Source: Straminergon stramineum (taxonomy: Eukaryota; Streptophyta; Bryopsida; Hypnales; Calliergonaceae). Taken from it: DNA of 64,000 bases. Positions 10,456 through 22,084 of this stretch are shown here, piece after piece. The translations under genes were made by a program, and so were the position numbers. The stretch covers positions 11,909,001 to 11,973,000 of the forward strand of contig OY987266.1 of the NCBI GenBank assembly GCA_963920665.1, written 5' to 3'. Numbering within the stretch: the stretch's first letter is position 1; every line of letters begins with the position of its first letter. The notes beneath the pieces were generated by a model. That model was not told the DNA's origin. It worked only from the letters and a program-made list of their open reading frames with translations, and did not search any database.

Positions 10456-12444
10456 ATGGCAGAGGGAGATATCCGGAAGACTTTGGTCATCGGTTGGATG
10501 GTTTGTCCAACCATTCTGAAAAGGCTGAGAGACAAATCCCAGCTAGAGGATGACCTTAGTGAGATAGGGTGTGTCGGTCTGTTCATGTGGCCATGGACCG
10601 TAAAGAACGATTGGATGATTCAGGAACTCATAATAGGTGCTTCCAACTAGTATGAGTTGACGGTGAGAGGAAGGCCTCAAACCTGGACTGATGAAGTCTG
10701 GGCTAAGGTTTACGGATTTCCCAAGAAGGGATCCGGTTTAGCTTCCCGGATGGACAAGTTCGCAGTGGGGAAATTTAAGAACGCTGCCCATTCCAAAGAA
10801 GGGTATGCAATTAGTGATTGTCTGGATGCTCGACAGAGACACGTCTTAGAGTTCTTGATCCCCATCCTGTATCCGGAAAAACTTACACGGGTTACGGTTA
10901 CGGTAGCGAACACCATCTTTGGTGCTTTTGAGGGTAGACCAGTCAGTTGGGGCAAGGTGATTGGCTAAGTAGTCGCCAAACTTGCCGCCAACGTAGGAAA
11001 GGGAAAAACCAGCCCCATAAGGCCGTATCTTTTCCATTTGTATCACCACGCGGAGCTGCTCAGCGATGCGGAAATGGTGGAGTACAACACCGGAGCGACC
11101 ATCCTCCAATACGGCCTAACGGAAGAGGTGACAGCGGAGCAGCCGCCGGTGGAAGAGGAGGAGGATCCGGAAGAGGACGAGCAACCCTTGGAGCAGAGGC
11201 ACCGAAAGTCGATGGATCCGACATCCCGGGGAAAGCTTCCGGCTCAGTAGAAGATCTCAGAAGAGGAGGAAGGAAGCATATCTGGCTTCTTCAAGACCGG
11301 GTTCAATTGGGTACTCCAAGCGCAAGAGTACCACGAGAGCTTGACGGATCTGCTCAGGAGGATAGGCCGGGAATTGAAGACAGAACCGGAAGACATCCTT
11401 GACGCGTTGAAGAAACTTCCAAATCCGGAAGTCTTCGAGCGGAAGGACAGGCAGATCGTAGCCCTGGAGAAGGAGAAAGCGGATCTTCAGGCAAGACTCA
11501 GCTGGGCGCAAGGCGAGATGGCTACAGCGAAGCAAAGGGAGAAGGAAGCCCTCCAGCTGCTGAAGAATTTATCCGGCTTGGTAGACAAGCCGGCCAACAT
11601 AGTGATGAAGGCGGCTCTAACCCAGAGCCAATTGACGGAGGAAGGGCACCTCACCGGATCCAAGGTCATCTGGATACTCGTGGACTTCTCCTCAAGGATG
11701 GAACTCACACTTAAGGAGATGAGGCAGTTGCTTGGGCGGATCGACCCCGACCGGGTAATGGATTTCTCCAACTTTCTGGAGATCCATTTCGACACAGAGA
11801 CACCCATCAAGCTCACTGCCTCAATGCCAATACTTTCCAAACCGGAAGCCCCGCGGGAGACTCTCTGGTACTCGACAGAACCCTTCTCCAAACAGCTGGA
11901 GAAGACAATCCGGAGTAGCGTGAAGTCAGCACCTGAGCCAAGCACACAGCCGGATACAAGACGGGAGTTGGCGCCTCCAGAGATTACGGTTTCTCCACCC
12001 GTCCCAATCTTCAACCTTCCGGAAAAGGAGCCGCTGCCGACACCGCACACCCAAGCCCGTGGCCAACTGATAGAACGGATCAGGGGGTTGTTGAATCTAG
12101 CCCGGTCTCATCCGGAGGAGTTCGAACATATGGTAGAGGAGCAACAGCAACCAAGGAAGGAGATCAAGCTCATCGTGTTGGATGAGACGTCTCCAGGCGA
12201 GGAGAATGAGAGGGAGATAACTTAGATTGAGAAATCTGAGGAGGAAGAATACCGGACCGGATCGGAGGACGAGGACGATGAAGAAGCCGACTACTCTCCT
12301 CCAGAAATTCGGAAGATACAAACCCGGGCGGCGTTACGGATGACCCCCATGAAGGCGACTCCGAAGGCAACACCAAAGGCATCTCTGCGAACACCAGCGA
12401 GTCAAGGCGGGAACAGCCAGAAGAAAGCACGGAAGGCAAAGTAG
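10456..12444 (+). pseudogene. gag-like retroelement reading frame broken by four in-frame stops
   Basis: One frame stays open from ATG 10456 to TAG 12442-12444 (663 codons) except for four internal stops: TAG 10648, TAA 10966, TAG 11248 and TAG 12223. There is no frameshift. The first part (to about 11090) is a globular region with GRPQTWTDEVWAKVYGFP and PYLFHLYHHAELLSDAEM. An acidic stretch follows (EEEEDPEEDEQ), then a charged coiled-coil-like segment (about 11340-11560), a proline-rich region (about 11900-12050), an acidic block and a basic tail (TPKATPKA... KKARKAK). No zinc knuckle, protease or reverse transcriptase is seen. It reads like the gag-like or structural protein of a non-autonomous LTR element, but I do not recognise the family. 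Codon content is GC-richer than the flanks. Confidence 0.6.
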
Positions 12445-13639
12445 TTAGTTTTTAGGTAGTTAGTATTTTGAACTTTAATTCGGATCCAGATTTCCAGGGG
12501 TGGGACTGAGTTCCGGATTTGTAGGATCTCACCTTTCTCGGATTTCTCGGGAAGTCTGTGAGTGGTCACCTAGATTTCTGGGTGCCTTTTTGCCTTTTTG
12601 GCTTTGGGTTGTTTTGAGTTTTAAAGTGTGAGGCGGGTTGTTTGCCTCTCATTCCATCCTAGCGTTATAGTTTGTACTTTGTCATCCTTATTTTAATCTA
12701 AGCCACCAAGTGGACCCTCAAGGATTGATCTGTCGTATATCCAGCTTCCTTGTGTTTCCTTGTGAATGTGCGAAGTGTAATAGAGGAGGAGGAAAGGAGG
12801 AATCCGGATCTCAGGGGACTTGGGTCTGAGTGTTAAGAAAAGTTTGTGTCAAAGTTTAGACTAGTGAATTTGGTCTTGAGCACGTGTCTTTAAACTCCTG
12901 GAGCGGGAATCCGATTAGGAGTGGTGTGGGAGCAGATCCGGAATACCACGGAGGGTTCCGTGTGGAGATAAGCAACCACCAGTGGAAGAAACCCCATATC
13001 ACGTACTGGAAGGTCAACCAAACCCTAGGATCAGTCTAATAAAACAACTTACAATCCTTACCTTAGTTCCGGTTTTTGTTGGTCTGTCGTTGTAGTGGAG
13101 AAGGCTTATTACGGCTCTGAGTGACCTGCCTCCTGGGTTGGCCATCCAAAAGGTTGTAAGAGTGTTTCCGGTCGATCTAGTGCAACATTTGGTCTAAGTG
13201 TACGTTGTGAAGTTTTAAGAGAGAAGAGAGTGTGAGGAATACGAGTGGTGAGTCCCTACCCCTCTATACAATCAAAGGCGGACCCTCTAAGGGTAAAATA
13301 GAGGTACCCAAAACCAGTGTTGTGGTGTGAGAAGACGGATCCGGATTCCGGAATGCAGTGGATCCGGATTGAATTCCGGAAGAGTCGTGTTCCGCAAGAG
13401 AGAAAGGAAGAGAAAGGAGTGCTTAAGTCGGTAGAACGGATAATTGAGGCTTGCAACAACATACTAGAATCCCCTGGGACGATATTTCGAGTTAGTTTAC
13501 ACGTTTGGGTGTTGTAAATGGTATTTTCTGCATGCTACACATACGACAGGGGATATTTCATTCCTCTCAAAGTTAGAATCTTTGTTCTTAATCTATCCTT
13601 GAGGTTAATTTAATAGTAGTAAGGTGCTTTTGCTAGTCC
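12445..13639 (+). other. non-coding tail of the gag-like element
   Basis: No coding potential beyond short frames. The sequence repeats the words GGATCCGGAT and TTCCGGA (for example 13338-13380) that also occur upstream of the frame near 10201-10220, so both flanks appear to belong to one element. Its right edge is not resolved. Confidence 0.4.
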
Positions 13640-13644
13640 ATCTT

Positions 13645-14931
13645 TGTCACAACCCTCATCAAGAGGCATGCCCGGCCACCTTGGTGAACAAGGGGGACGT
13701 TGGGGGTGACTCCCCAAACCTTGCAAGAGATGAGGTGAGGGGGACTAAGGGTCCTGAGTGATCAGAGCAATGTAGCGTTCTAATCCGAACGAATTTAGGG
13801 GCGTGTCACACATGCTTAGAAAGCTTGTGAGAAGACGCATTCATGGGTCCAAAGAACGCGAGAATCCGAGTTGGAAGTCAAAAGATATGACTCCTCAAAG
13901 TTGGCAATGTCTCGGCCGCGTCCCGAGGCATAGGGACGTGGGAAACAAGGTTTGGGAGGGTTCCTTTGAGCCAAATAGGGCATGCCGCATATCATTGAAA
14001 AGATAAGGAGACAAGATTTTTAGAATGATAAGGCTCATGAAGAGATGAGCTGTGAGCTAAAAGTTATAGGCATCCAAAGAGGGTGGAATCCCGGAGAACT
14101 ACACCTCCCGGGGGACTCGTACCTTTGGAGGGCCATAACTTCCTCAATACTTGTTGTATTGGGGAAAGTGAATAGTGCACGGTGATCTAAGGAAAATGTA
14201 GATCACGAAAATGGGCTAACACTTGAGATTTGGAGCTCTGAGCTAAAAGTTATCTCAATGGGAAGATCAGGAGTCTTCGGGGGGGCCGGTTTGGGGATAC
14301 CACTTGGAAATGGGTGGTCTTTCAAGATGGGGTGCATCTTGGGGGTTCCCGGTGACCTATAGTATGGGGGGGGGGCTGTCAAATCCCGCAGAGAGTACTA
14401 TGAGGAGGGGTGGTCTCCCTGCTCACTCATGGATGATGTCATGGTGAGCCTAAGTGGCCCCGGATGGTGAGGTTAGTGTTGGAGCCTCACTACCACTTGT
14501 GTGTTACCATGGAGTGTTTGTGCACTCCTTGATACCGGTTGGGTGGTGTCCCACTCCACACTAGGCCATGGTGTGAGTCCTGTATGGTGAGTCCTGAAAT
14601 GAATTGGGTTGAGTCTAGTAGGAAGTTGGGTCCCCATGCAAGGGCGATTAGCACCGGTAGGAAGTTGTACCTCCACCGAGTGTTTGGACATCAATGGAAG
14701 TTCCACCCCATGTCATCAAATGACATGCCCGGTGTCTTGTGGGAGTTAAGTGTTGGAAGGAAAGGATTGGGAGTCATAGAGGAATGGGGAACCCCGTGAC
14801 TCGAGTTGGAACCTAACATTGTGGGTGCGTGGCATGTGTAGTGTTAGGAGAGCGTGAACCTTGGTGGCACTAAAGTATTAAGTGTTTGGAAAGTGAGCTT
14901 AAGGTGGTAAGTGTCACTAAGGGGCGCGACA
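13645..14931 (+). mobile_element. solo LTR (1287 bp) with 5-bp target duplication
   Basis: It begins TGTCACAACCC and ends GGGGCGCGACA, the short TGTC...GACA inverted ends typical of plant LTRs. It is flanked by a perfect ATCTT duplication at 13640-13644 and 14932-14936. There is no coding sequence, primer site or second LTR inside. A terminal-like word GGGGCGTGTCAC occurs internally near 13799. The simplest reading is recombination between two LTRs of a retrotransposon, leaving one. Strand follows the TG...CA reading and could be the reverse. Confidence 0.8.
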
Positions 14932-14936
14932 ATCTT

Positions 14937-15192
14937 ATTACAAGCTAAATACAACCATAATACTTTTTGCAAAATCTCCATCTAATTTGATACTGTTGTT
15001 GGCATGGTATTTTGTAAATTTAGACAAGAAAGCATGTTCAATGATTGCAATGCACTATTGGGTTAATACAAACCATTGATTTTAGGATTCATGTTTTGTA
15101 TATTCTATCAACCAACTCATTTTATTCATGGAAACTTTATGAGAACCAATCCACACTATTTTAACTAAAAAGTGATCCTAATTGTCAAGGTA
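14937..15192. other. AT-rich intergenic DNA
   Basis: Nothing recognised apart from the left 12-bp direct repeat ATTGTCAAGGTA (15181-15192) of the next element. Confidence 0.4.
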
Positions 15193-15439
15193 GGGTTGCT
15201 ATTATGTGAGCATAGGAGTGTGAGCCCATGAACCTATCATACTACATACCTATGTCATAGGTGTATATACCATAGAAACCGTCTATGATTATAGGGTATA
15301 TATGTTACAAATACCCATATTATAGGTATTTATGATACATACGCCTTCTATAGTGTGGGGTATCTATATTACAGGTACCTATAATGTAGGCTCAATGCTC
15401 ACAAGCTTACATTCATAGGCTCACATACTAGCACCGTTG
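15193..15439. mobile_element. 247-bp MITE with internal short repeats, copy 1
   Basis: The ends are inverted (GCTATTATGTGAGC left; GCTCACATACTAGC right) and the flanks carry the direct repeat ATTGTCAAGGTA at 15181-15192 and 15440-15451. Internally it holds repeated words of the type TACCTATAATGTAGG and ATACCCATATTATAGG. A larger copy with the same ends lies at 45657-46983. The long flanking duplication is closer to Mutator-type elements (8-11 bp) than to Tourist or Stowaway MITEs. Confidence 0.7.
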
Positions 15440-15451
15440 ATTGTCAAGGTA

Positions 15452-16800
15452 TTTGCTATGGTAATAACTATACAACAATGCAATTAATTATTAATTTGTT
15501 TGTAAAGAAAGCATACATTCATCTTCCTATAATATCATTGATGTGTTTGTACCTTTTAAGTACCTTGTGATAAACTCACTCACTATATTGAATACTAATA
15601 TTGATGATATATGTATATGTATATCACTTTGATATCCCATATCAATTTCAATCAAAACAACTTTTCAAATCCCTGATTGATGGTTGTGGATTTTTGATTG
15701 GGGGACCAAGCACAAGTTTGTGTGCATTTTTTCGTTACACTATTACATTGTGTGTCAAATTCATTCTCTTGTAAAAACTCACTCACTTATGAAATAAAAT
15801 CATTTTAAAAATAATTGATGTCCCCCCTTTGTATTTTTATATTTTTTGAGAAATTGTTCTAACTACAATCAATATGGAATATCAACATAGTAAATGTCTC
15901 CATATATCATCATTATTAGTATTCCATATCCCTTATCAATTCCCACATGTATACATTGTACCATATTAATATTTTGTATCAATATTAGGTAATTGTATTA
16001 GTATAAGTGTAAAGTATTTGTATTAATATTTTATTTTATTTTTTGAAGATTAATGGCAAGGGAAGGGGGTTCAAATTTTCCCCTTTTTAGATTGATAGCT
16101 AAAGTTCAAAGCTATAGAGGTTAAATTCAAAAAAATTTAATCAACAGCTAGGGGTTTTCAATGAAGGGGAGGTTGAATTTTTCCCTTCCTAATCAACAAT
16201 TTTGGGTTTTATGAGCAAGGGGGCCCAAGCACTGGGTTGTGTACATTTTTTTGTTACATTGTCATAGCCTACAAGTCGAAAACAATGGGGAATTTTTAAA
16301 CATAAAATAATAAAATGTTGAATGCAAAAGTAACATGAAAAACACACTTGGAATCATTAGAAATACATTTGTCATTTGTATCCCCTTTCACTTTTCTCAT
16401 CATGGCAATTGTATGCAATCTCTTAGAATATAAGAAAGTAAGGAAATACTAGTACCATATGGAGTGTGTATTGTTCGTTTCCTAGAGTTTGGCTTAAATC
16501 CATAAGGATATGGAGGCCAAATAGTAGCCAATTGATGATATAGAATTGTCCTATATAAAACAAGATGTGCATATGTTCATCTTTGAAGTTTTGTGCAAAA
16601 AAGAGAAGTCTTGTACAATAATTCGACTTCCAATGAATGCTCTTGGATTGTTTTAAAGAAACGATTTATATGGTATCAAACAAATGAAATTCATGGTGAT
16701 GAGCTTGTCATTTCAAGGTTAAGGTGATACAATTTATGGTGATATTGAAGTCATTTGAGTGTCTTCACTCTTAATTTTTTGTTCGAAGCAAACTTAACTT
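15452..16800. other. AT-rich intergenic DNA, nothing recognised
   Basis: No gene or bounded element is seen. A weak paired motif (ATTGATGGTTGTGG...GGGGACCAAGCAC and a similar phrase near 16200) suggests decayed repeats. Confidence 0.35.
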
Positions 16801-16804
16801 TATT

Positions 16805-17240
16805 CCAACTAGTATGTCATGTACCATTGCCATAATATAATAAAAATGAAAATGAAAATAATTTTCTAATTTTTTTAATTCATAAAAACTTCAAAATTCA
16901 ATACCTTTTTCTATCATGAGTTGGATTGCCACAAAACAAAGCCTATGCATTCCTCCTCAACAAGGGCTTTCCAATGTTACCAAAAACACAACTAGATGAC
17001 ATAAGGTTCTAAAGATTTCACCAAAACAAACAAATTGAACACAACATTACAAACAACCTAATTAAAGGTATAGACTAGTATGCCTTGTGCCATTGCCACA
17101 ATATAATAAAATAAAAGTAGAAGTACTTTTTTTTTAAATTAACTTATAAAAACCTTGAAATTCAATATCTTTTTTGTCTTGAATCAAAACACAACAAAAC
17201 AAAGCTTGTGCACCCCTCCTCAAAGAGTGCATACTCTTAA
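16805..17240. repeat. two diverged direct copies of a roughly 170-bp repeat
   Basis: About 16805-16985 and 17070-17240 share ACTAGTATG..TGT.CCATTGCC, ATAATATAATAAAA, and CACAA.ACAAAGC followed by CTCCTCAA. A third copy lies at about 43812-44060 and a partial one near 18320-18395 (TTTCAAAGATCTCACC). No terminal structure was resolved. This is an old dispersed repeat family. Confidence 0.6.
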
Positions 17241-17245
17241 ATACC

Positions 17246-18430
17246 CCTAGTTTCCCTAAACCTATTCCCAAATCCCCTTTTTTCCAAATCCCTATCCTAT
17301 AGTTTTCATGGTGCCTAAAAAATTGCTATACCTAAGTTTGATCAAGTATAAGTGATGGAAAGTAGCTTCAAATGACTTGAAACTTCATCAAAATGTATAT
17401 CAACTACTCAAATACTTGTATTCCAATTTTCATCCTAATTTCAGATACTAACCAACTTTGGTGGACATTTTCCTAAGATTGACTTTCTAACCCTTCACAA
17501 GATACCTTAAATTAACACAACTGACTTTGATCCAACTTATCTTATGGACAATCTTTTTAAATGCTTTGAAATCTTTCTACAAGGTAGATCAACTTATCAA
17601 CTCTTTTCATGACAAATTTCACCTCAATCCAAGATACCATCCAACTTTGGTGGTCATTTCCCTACTATTGACTTTGCTTAGTCATGGTTTCTGCACCTGG
17701 TTGTTGTTGTTTTCATTGCTCATAGATCTCAAGTCTACAAAATACAAGATTTTAATACAAGGTATAAGGTGAGTGAAAAGCCCTTTCAATTTCATAAATA
17801 AATCACAAAAACTCAAGAATATTGAAACTCTCAAACACTACCCTTTTCATTGTTTTGGATTTCAAGCACCTTAGCCTTTGACACCTCATATCTCTATAAC
17901 CATAAGAGATATAGATACGAAATTTTGGGTCATAGTAGATCACCTTACTAAGAAATCAGATCCAAAAGTTTGCTTTCATCCAACACTTTTTCAAAATACA
18001 ACACAAACCCCTCCATATCAATGCTTCCTTCAAAATATAAATCACCAACAATAACATAACTTTGCACACAAGTGCCATCCCTTGCTTCTAAGTAGCCATC
18101 ACAACCTAAGGCAACTAAACCTAACCTTACTAATCTTTATATTGACTATTAACCAACTAGTTATCAACCAGCAACTATCAATAACAATTAGCAACAAAGC
18201 TCTTAACATAAACAACTTCCATCACTTATTATAGCACTCCTTTTTAACAAATGAAGATGTCACTTTCAACTAGTAGACAACCCACATCATGACAATGGTA
18301 CCAAGAATGCAATCGGGGATGTGTGACTTTCAAAGATCTCACCATAATAGACAAAACAAACAAATAAAACAAAACATACAAATAATTTAAGGTATGGAAA
18401 AATTCGGTAGATAGAAGGAAGCTCTGTAGA
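17246..18430. other. AT-rich intergenic DNA
   Basis: No gene is recognised. The open frames here are short and lack conserved motifs. The end contains the partial repeat copy mentioned at 16805-17240. Confidence 0.35.
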
Positions 18431-19129
18431 AAGATAAAGATGGCCTCCGATAAAGATGTGGGAGCTTCTTCTTCCCTTACTCGCACTCATTTCTTCCGTT
18501 GCAGTTCGTAGGGGCTCTTCAGTTGATCGCCGTTGCTTCATCAATCGCGACGAATACCGCAATCTGCATCCATGGTACGAGTATTTTGTAATTTTTGCTC
18601 ATTGGGGTCCTATTCGGTTTTATTTGGGGATTTAGCTGCGAAATTTCTTCCCCTAGGGTTTCGAGTGATAAAGTTGTTGTGAAATTCTTGTGAGTTTGGT
18701 TTTGTAATCCCTGTATAGAGAGCATGGCGTCCTTGTGTGTGGAACCCTGGTTCTGAATTCATTCTCTTCTGAAAGACCTAAATTTACTGATTCTGAATTA
18801 TTGTATGTGCACAAGAAAAAATAAAATAAAAAGCAGCTAAGTCTTTAATTTAGGTCTCAAAGAGTTGAGTTGCGATGGTATTGCTGCGCGAGATCGCTCA
18901 CTACCCCCTCTCAAGAAATCCTCTCATGTTCCTTGCCCTCCTCACCTTAGCTCTTAGTGACATGATGCTTTTTATATTGTCAACCGAGGATAAACTTATT
19001 GACAATCGCCTGTGTGCAGCGATTCTACAATACCACATTGATCAGTTTTTGAGCAAGCAATCGCAAGCAAGATTGTGAGAACAACCTTGTGATTGGCGTC
19101 GCGGCAGGAGCTCTCAGGTCGCGGCCACT
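18431..19129 (+). other. upstream region or 5' UTR of PEX4
   Basis: This is less AT-rich than the DNA to its left and probably holds promoter and leader. An ATG directly before a GTACGAG donor-like site (ATG at 18573-18575) is an alternative first exon, because the next coding exon starts in phase 0. A 67-codon frame at 18875-19078 has no recognisable domain. Confidence 0.35.
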
Positions 19130-21231
19130 ATGGTAAGTCGTTCTTCGGTAGGACACGCATCTTGTCGTTCGGGGAAGCGCTCCTTCAATTTTGCAGCGGT
19201 CGATTTTGCATTTGGGCGTCGGTTGAAATAGATAGGGTGAGGACCTTTCACGATTGAGTTGTCAACGATGATGGTATTTGTAGCGGTTCACCTTACTGCG
19301 AAGAGACTGTTTTTTTAGATCGTGAAGGTAGGGTAACGAGTTTCTCAAGTGCGAGAGTTTATGGCAGTTTGTTGTTATAGGTCGGAAGTGATTGGGGTTG
19401 TATTGTTTTGCTGGATTTTGTTTGTCAGGATGCTTGCAGTGCTAGATCGCTCTCGGCCTTCTCTCAAGAAAGGCCTCGTGTCCCTTTACCCGCGTTACTT
19501 CTTAACCCTAGAAGGACGGAGGACGGATTGGTCACCGTGGAAATCACCCTTTGGGGTACCGTGTGATTCATTGGAGGTCAAACTCTTGTGCTAGACCTCT
19601 CTTTCCACAAAAATTTCCAAGGATGACCATCTGCACCTCTGCACTTCTCTGTCATCCGGACACTTAATGTCCGCGGCGTTCTTCTAGGGTTAATGCCGAA
19701 ATGCTTTTTATGCTGACGTCAAAAACTGGAGACAAGCCTCTGTGTGCCTCGACTTTCTCACTCAAGAACATCACATTGATGAGGTTACATTAGTTAGATT
19801 GGTTCTATTTAGATAGTATTTGAGGTTTTTGGTTTGCATTGTATGAAACCTAGGCTTAACCGCATTCTGTTTCATCAATGTGGAGCAGACATCGCGAGCG
19901 AGGTTGTTTAAGGAGTACAAAGAAGTAAACAGGGAGAAAGGAGGAGACAATGATATTCAGCTAACTTGTGATGACACCAATATTTATCGTTGGACTGCTT
20001 TCATCAAGGTCCTTCTCTAGTGCACATTCTTTCTTGCAGATTTTCTGTTCACTCGATTTGCATTCTGAATCCTTTTCTATATACGTCTTTACTTTGTCTT
20101 TGATTTGTCGGTAGTTTCATGTATTTTATTATCTAATCTGATGAGCCTTGGAAGCCTCGTCAGCTATTTGGTAGTTTGGTCAGACTCTTATGGTTTGTTG
20201 AATTTTTGAGTTGCAGGGGCCAGTAGACACTCCATACCAGGAAGGCGTGTTTCAGCTCGCCATCAATGTACCAGAGCAGTATCCTCTTGTCCCGCCCCAA
20301 GTGCGCTTCGTCACCAAGATTTTCCATCCTAATGTCCACTTCAAGGTTCTTCAAGGCTGTCCTTGCTCTGACTCATGTGAAATGCTGTAGCCTCTTCCGT
20401 CTCTTGTATTTATTGACCTTATATTTTCTAATTCTTTTTAGAATCAAATAAGAAATGTTGTTTTCCTCTGGTTAAAGGGCTGAAACCATGAAATTATGTT
20501 CTGAATTCTGTGGACATCTTGCAGACAGGAGAGATCTGTCTGGATATCTTGAAGACAGCGTGGAGTCCTGCATGGACATTGCAATCAGTTTGCCGTGCAG
20601 TTATTGCTCTTCTGGCACATCCAGAGGCTGATAGTCCACTCAACTGTGATGCAGGTTTGTAATAAATGAATCACGATTAGATTTGGAATACTAATTTTAC
20701 TTGTGTCACGTGAATCTTGTGACACTTGAAACATTGGTCACACGAGATACTTGAGGGTAGATTATGCGTTCTGCGAATCTGACCCTTGGTGTCTTGCAAA
20801 ACTGACTTTTGTATTACGCTAAAGATGTTAATTACCGTACTGTACGCCGCACCACTCACTATGCATTATTATCGTATAGGATATACAGTAGTACCATCGT
20901 CGTACCATCGTCGTTTACTTTTACTGTGTTCATTTCTAATATGTTATAATACTTTATAAATACCTTTCATACGCTATTATTATTTGTACTATTTTATAAA
21001 TTCTAAGTGACACACCAAATCTCATGCAACGGAAGAGGGTACTTCACACTAGTTAATACTGTTATTGTAGTGAATGTTCTCTTCACTCGTTCCTGACCTT
21101 CATTGGTCTTCGTTTTTCTTGCAGGAAACTTACTGAGATCAGGCGATAACCGTGGCTTCCGATCCATGTCCCAGATGTATACGCGTTTATGTGCGGTTCA
21201 TCCAAGCGTTGGACGACCAAATTCTTCCTAG
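19130..21231 (+). CDS. PEX4: peroxisomal ubiquitin-conjugating enzyme PEX4
   Basis: Exons 19130-19132 (ATG only), 19889-20008, 20217-20345, 20525-20654 and 21125-21231 give 162 aa; Arabidopsis PEX4/UBC21 has 157. The protein opens MTSRARLFKEYKEVNRE, matching PEX4 rather than general E2s. It carries the UBC fold with the HPN motif at 78-80 and the catalytic cysteine at 89 in GEICLDILKTAWSPAWTL. PEX4 is tethered to peroxisomes by PEX22 and monoubiquitinates PEX5 so that the receptor can be recycled. The tail LLRSGDNRGFRSMSQMYTRL is also PEX4-like. The first exon is inferred from ATG immediately followed by GTAAGT; the ATG at 18573 would give the same protein. A piggyBac-like MITE sits in intron 1. 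Confidence 0.93.
19506..19689 (+). mobile_element. 184-bp piggyBac-like MITE in PEX4 intron 1
   Basis: It begins CCCTAGAAGGACG and ends CGTTCTTCTAGGG, a nearly perfect 13-bp terminal inverted repeat, flanked on both sides by TTAA (19502-19505 and 19690-19693). The inner sequence shares GGAGGTCAAACT, TTTCCACA and TGTCATCC with the other family copies. TTAA target plus CCCT ends fits piggyBac-type transposition. Confidence 0.85.
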
Positions 21232-21644
21232 TCCTTCAAGTGCAAACTACCAGAAGACAATGGGCAACACAACCATGTATCCAACCGCTGTTGCGATTGG
21301 AGCTTATCAAGCTGGGCTTGTATTTCTAAATAATGATTTCTCGTAGAGATCTGTTTCTGGATGGCCCAGGTAAAATAGAAGCCTTCAAAGACCGTCACCG
21401 ATTGTTTATTACGACTAGGAATGTCCGACTTCCAATGTTGGGCAGACGAAGAGTTCTCTGATTGTAATTACTATGAAAGCAGACTGCTGGCTTCAATAGA
21501 GTTATCCTTAAGTTATTGAAAGTGGGCTTGCTGACCTTGTTTCAGTGGACTTGGGGGCTCTCTTCTCTTTCGTACAGAGTGACAACTACAAAATATTCTA
21601 CTCCAAGGCGTTTACTATGAAAATCTGTTTGACTTCCTTATTCC
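21232..21644 (+). other. 3' UTR of PEX4 and flank
   Basis: No gene. The first part is probable 3' UTR; no canonical AATAAA is obvious. It ends at a TTAA next to the following MITE. Confidence 0.4.
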
Positions 21645-21651
21645 TTAATAG

Positions 21652-21847
21652 CCCTAGAAGGACGGCCCGGACACTCAGTGTCCCATGGATGACAAAGAAC
21701 CCTTCTATGTAGGACAGAAGTGTAAATCTGCATCCCTTGGAATTTTGTGTAAAGAGGGGAGGCTTTTGCATAGTAGTTTGACCTCCAATGAGTACTCTTG
21801 GGCTTTTTAAGGCAAATGATTCATTCAATACCATTAATCTTCTAGGG
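21652..21847 (-). mobile_element. piggyBac-like MITE, degenerate inverted copy
   Basis: Opposite orientation to the PEX4-intron copy. The ends are CCCTAGAAGGACGG on the left and TCTAGGG on the right. TTAA occurs a few bases outside each end (21645-21648 and 21855-21858) instead of directly adjoining. The core words ATGGATGAC, TAGGACAGAAGTG, TTGGAATTTTGTG and TTTGACCTCCAATG are family signatures. Confidence 0.65.
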
Positions 21848-21858
21848 ATGACCCTTAA

Positions 21859-22084
21859 CCATTAAATGTACAATTGGTGATTGTGGAAATCATCTCTTTT
21901 GCTATTGTGTGACATAATATGCTTTAAAAAATCAAAAGTACCAGCATATTGGAGGTCAAACTACTATGCAAAAAATTTCCCTTTTCACACAAAATTTTCA
22001 AGATGAATAATTGCACTTTTATCCTACACAGACAAAAAATTTGTCATCCATCCGACATAAAGTGACCACCACATCATTCAAGGG
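21859..22084 (+). mobile_element. piggyBac-like MITE, degenerate copy
   Basis: Starts after TTAA 21855-21858 and ends AAGGG at 22084, followed by a mutated TAAA. It shares ATTGGAGGTCAAACTACTATG, TTCACACAAAATTTTCAAG and GTCATCCATC with the family. With the previous copy it forms a head-to-head pair sharing one TTAA region. Confidence 0.65.

Noticed and set aside
10024..10456. Polypurine tract plus LTR start at 10035
   Set aside because: AAAATGGGGGA followed by TGTTG looks right, but no second copy of an LTR, no primer-binding site and no target duplication could be found.
11487..12050. 187-codon minus-strand frame
   Set aside because: Antisense shadow of the gag-like frame; low-complexity Ser/Gly-rich translation.
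11341..12225. 294-codon frame as an independent gene
   Set aside because: It continues upstream and downstream in the same frame beyond stop codons, with no break in composition, so it is part of one decayed gag-like frame.
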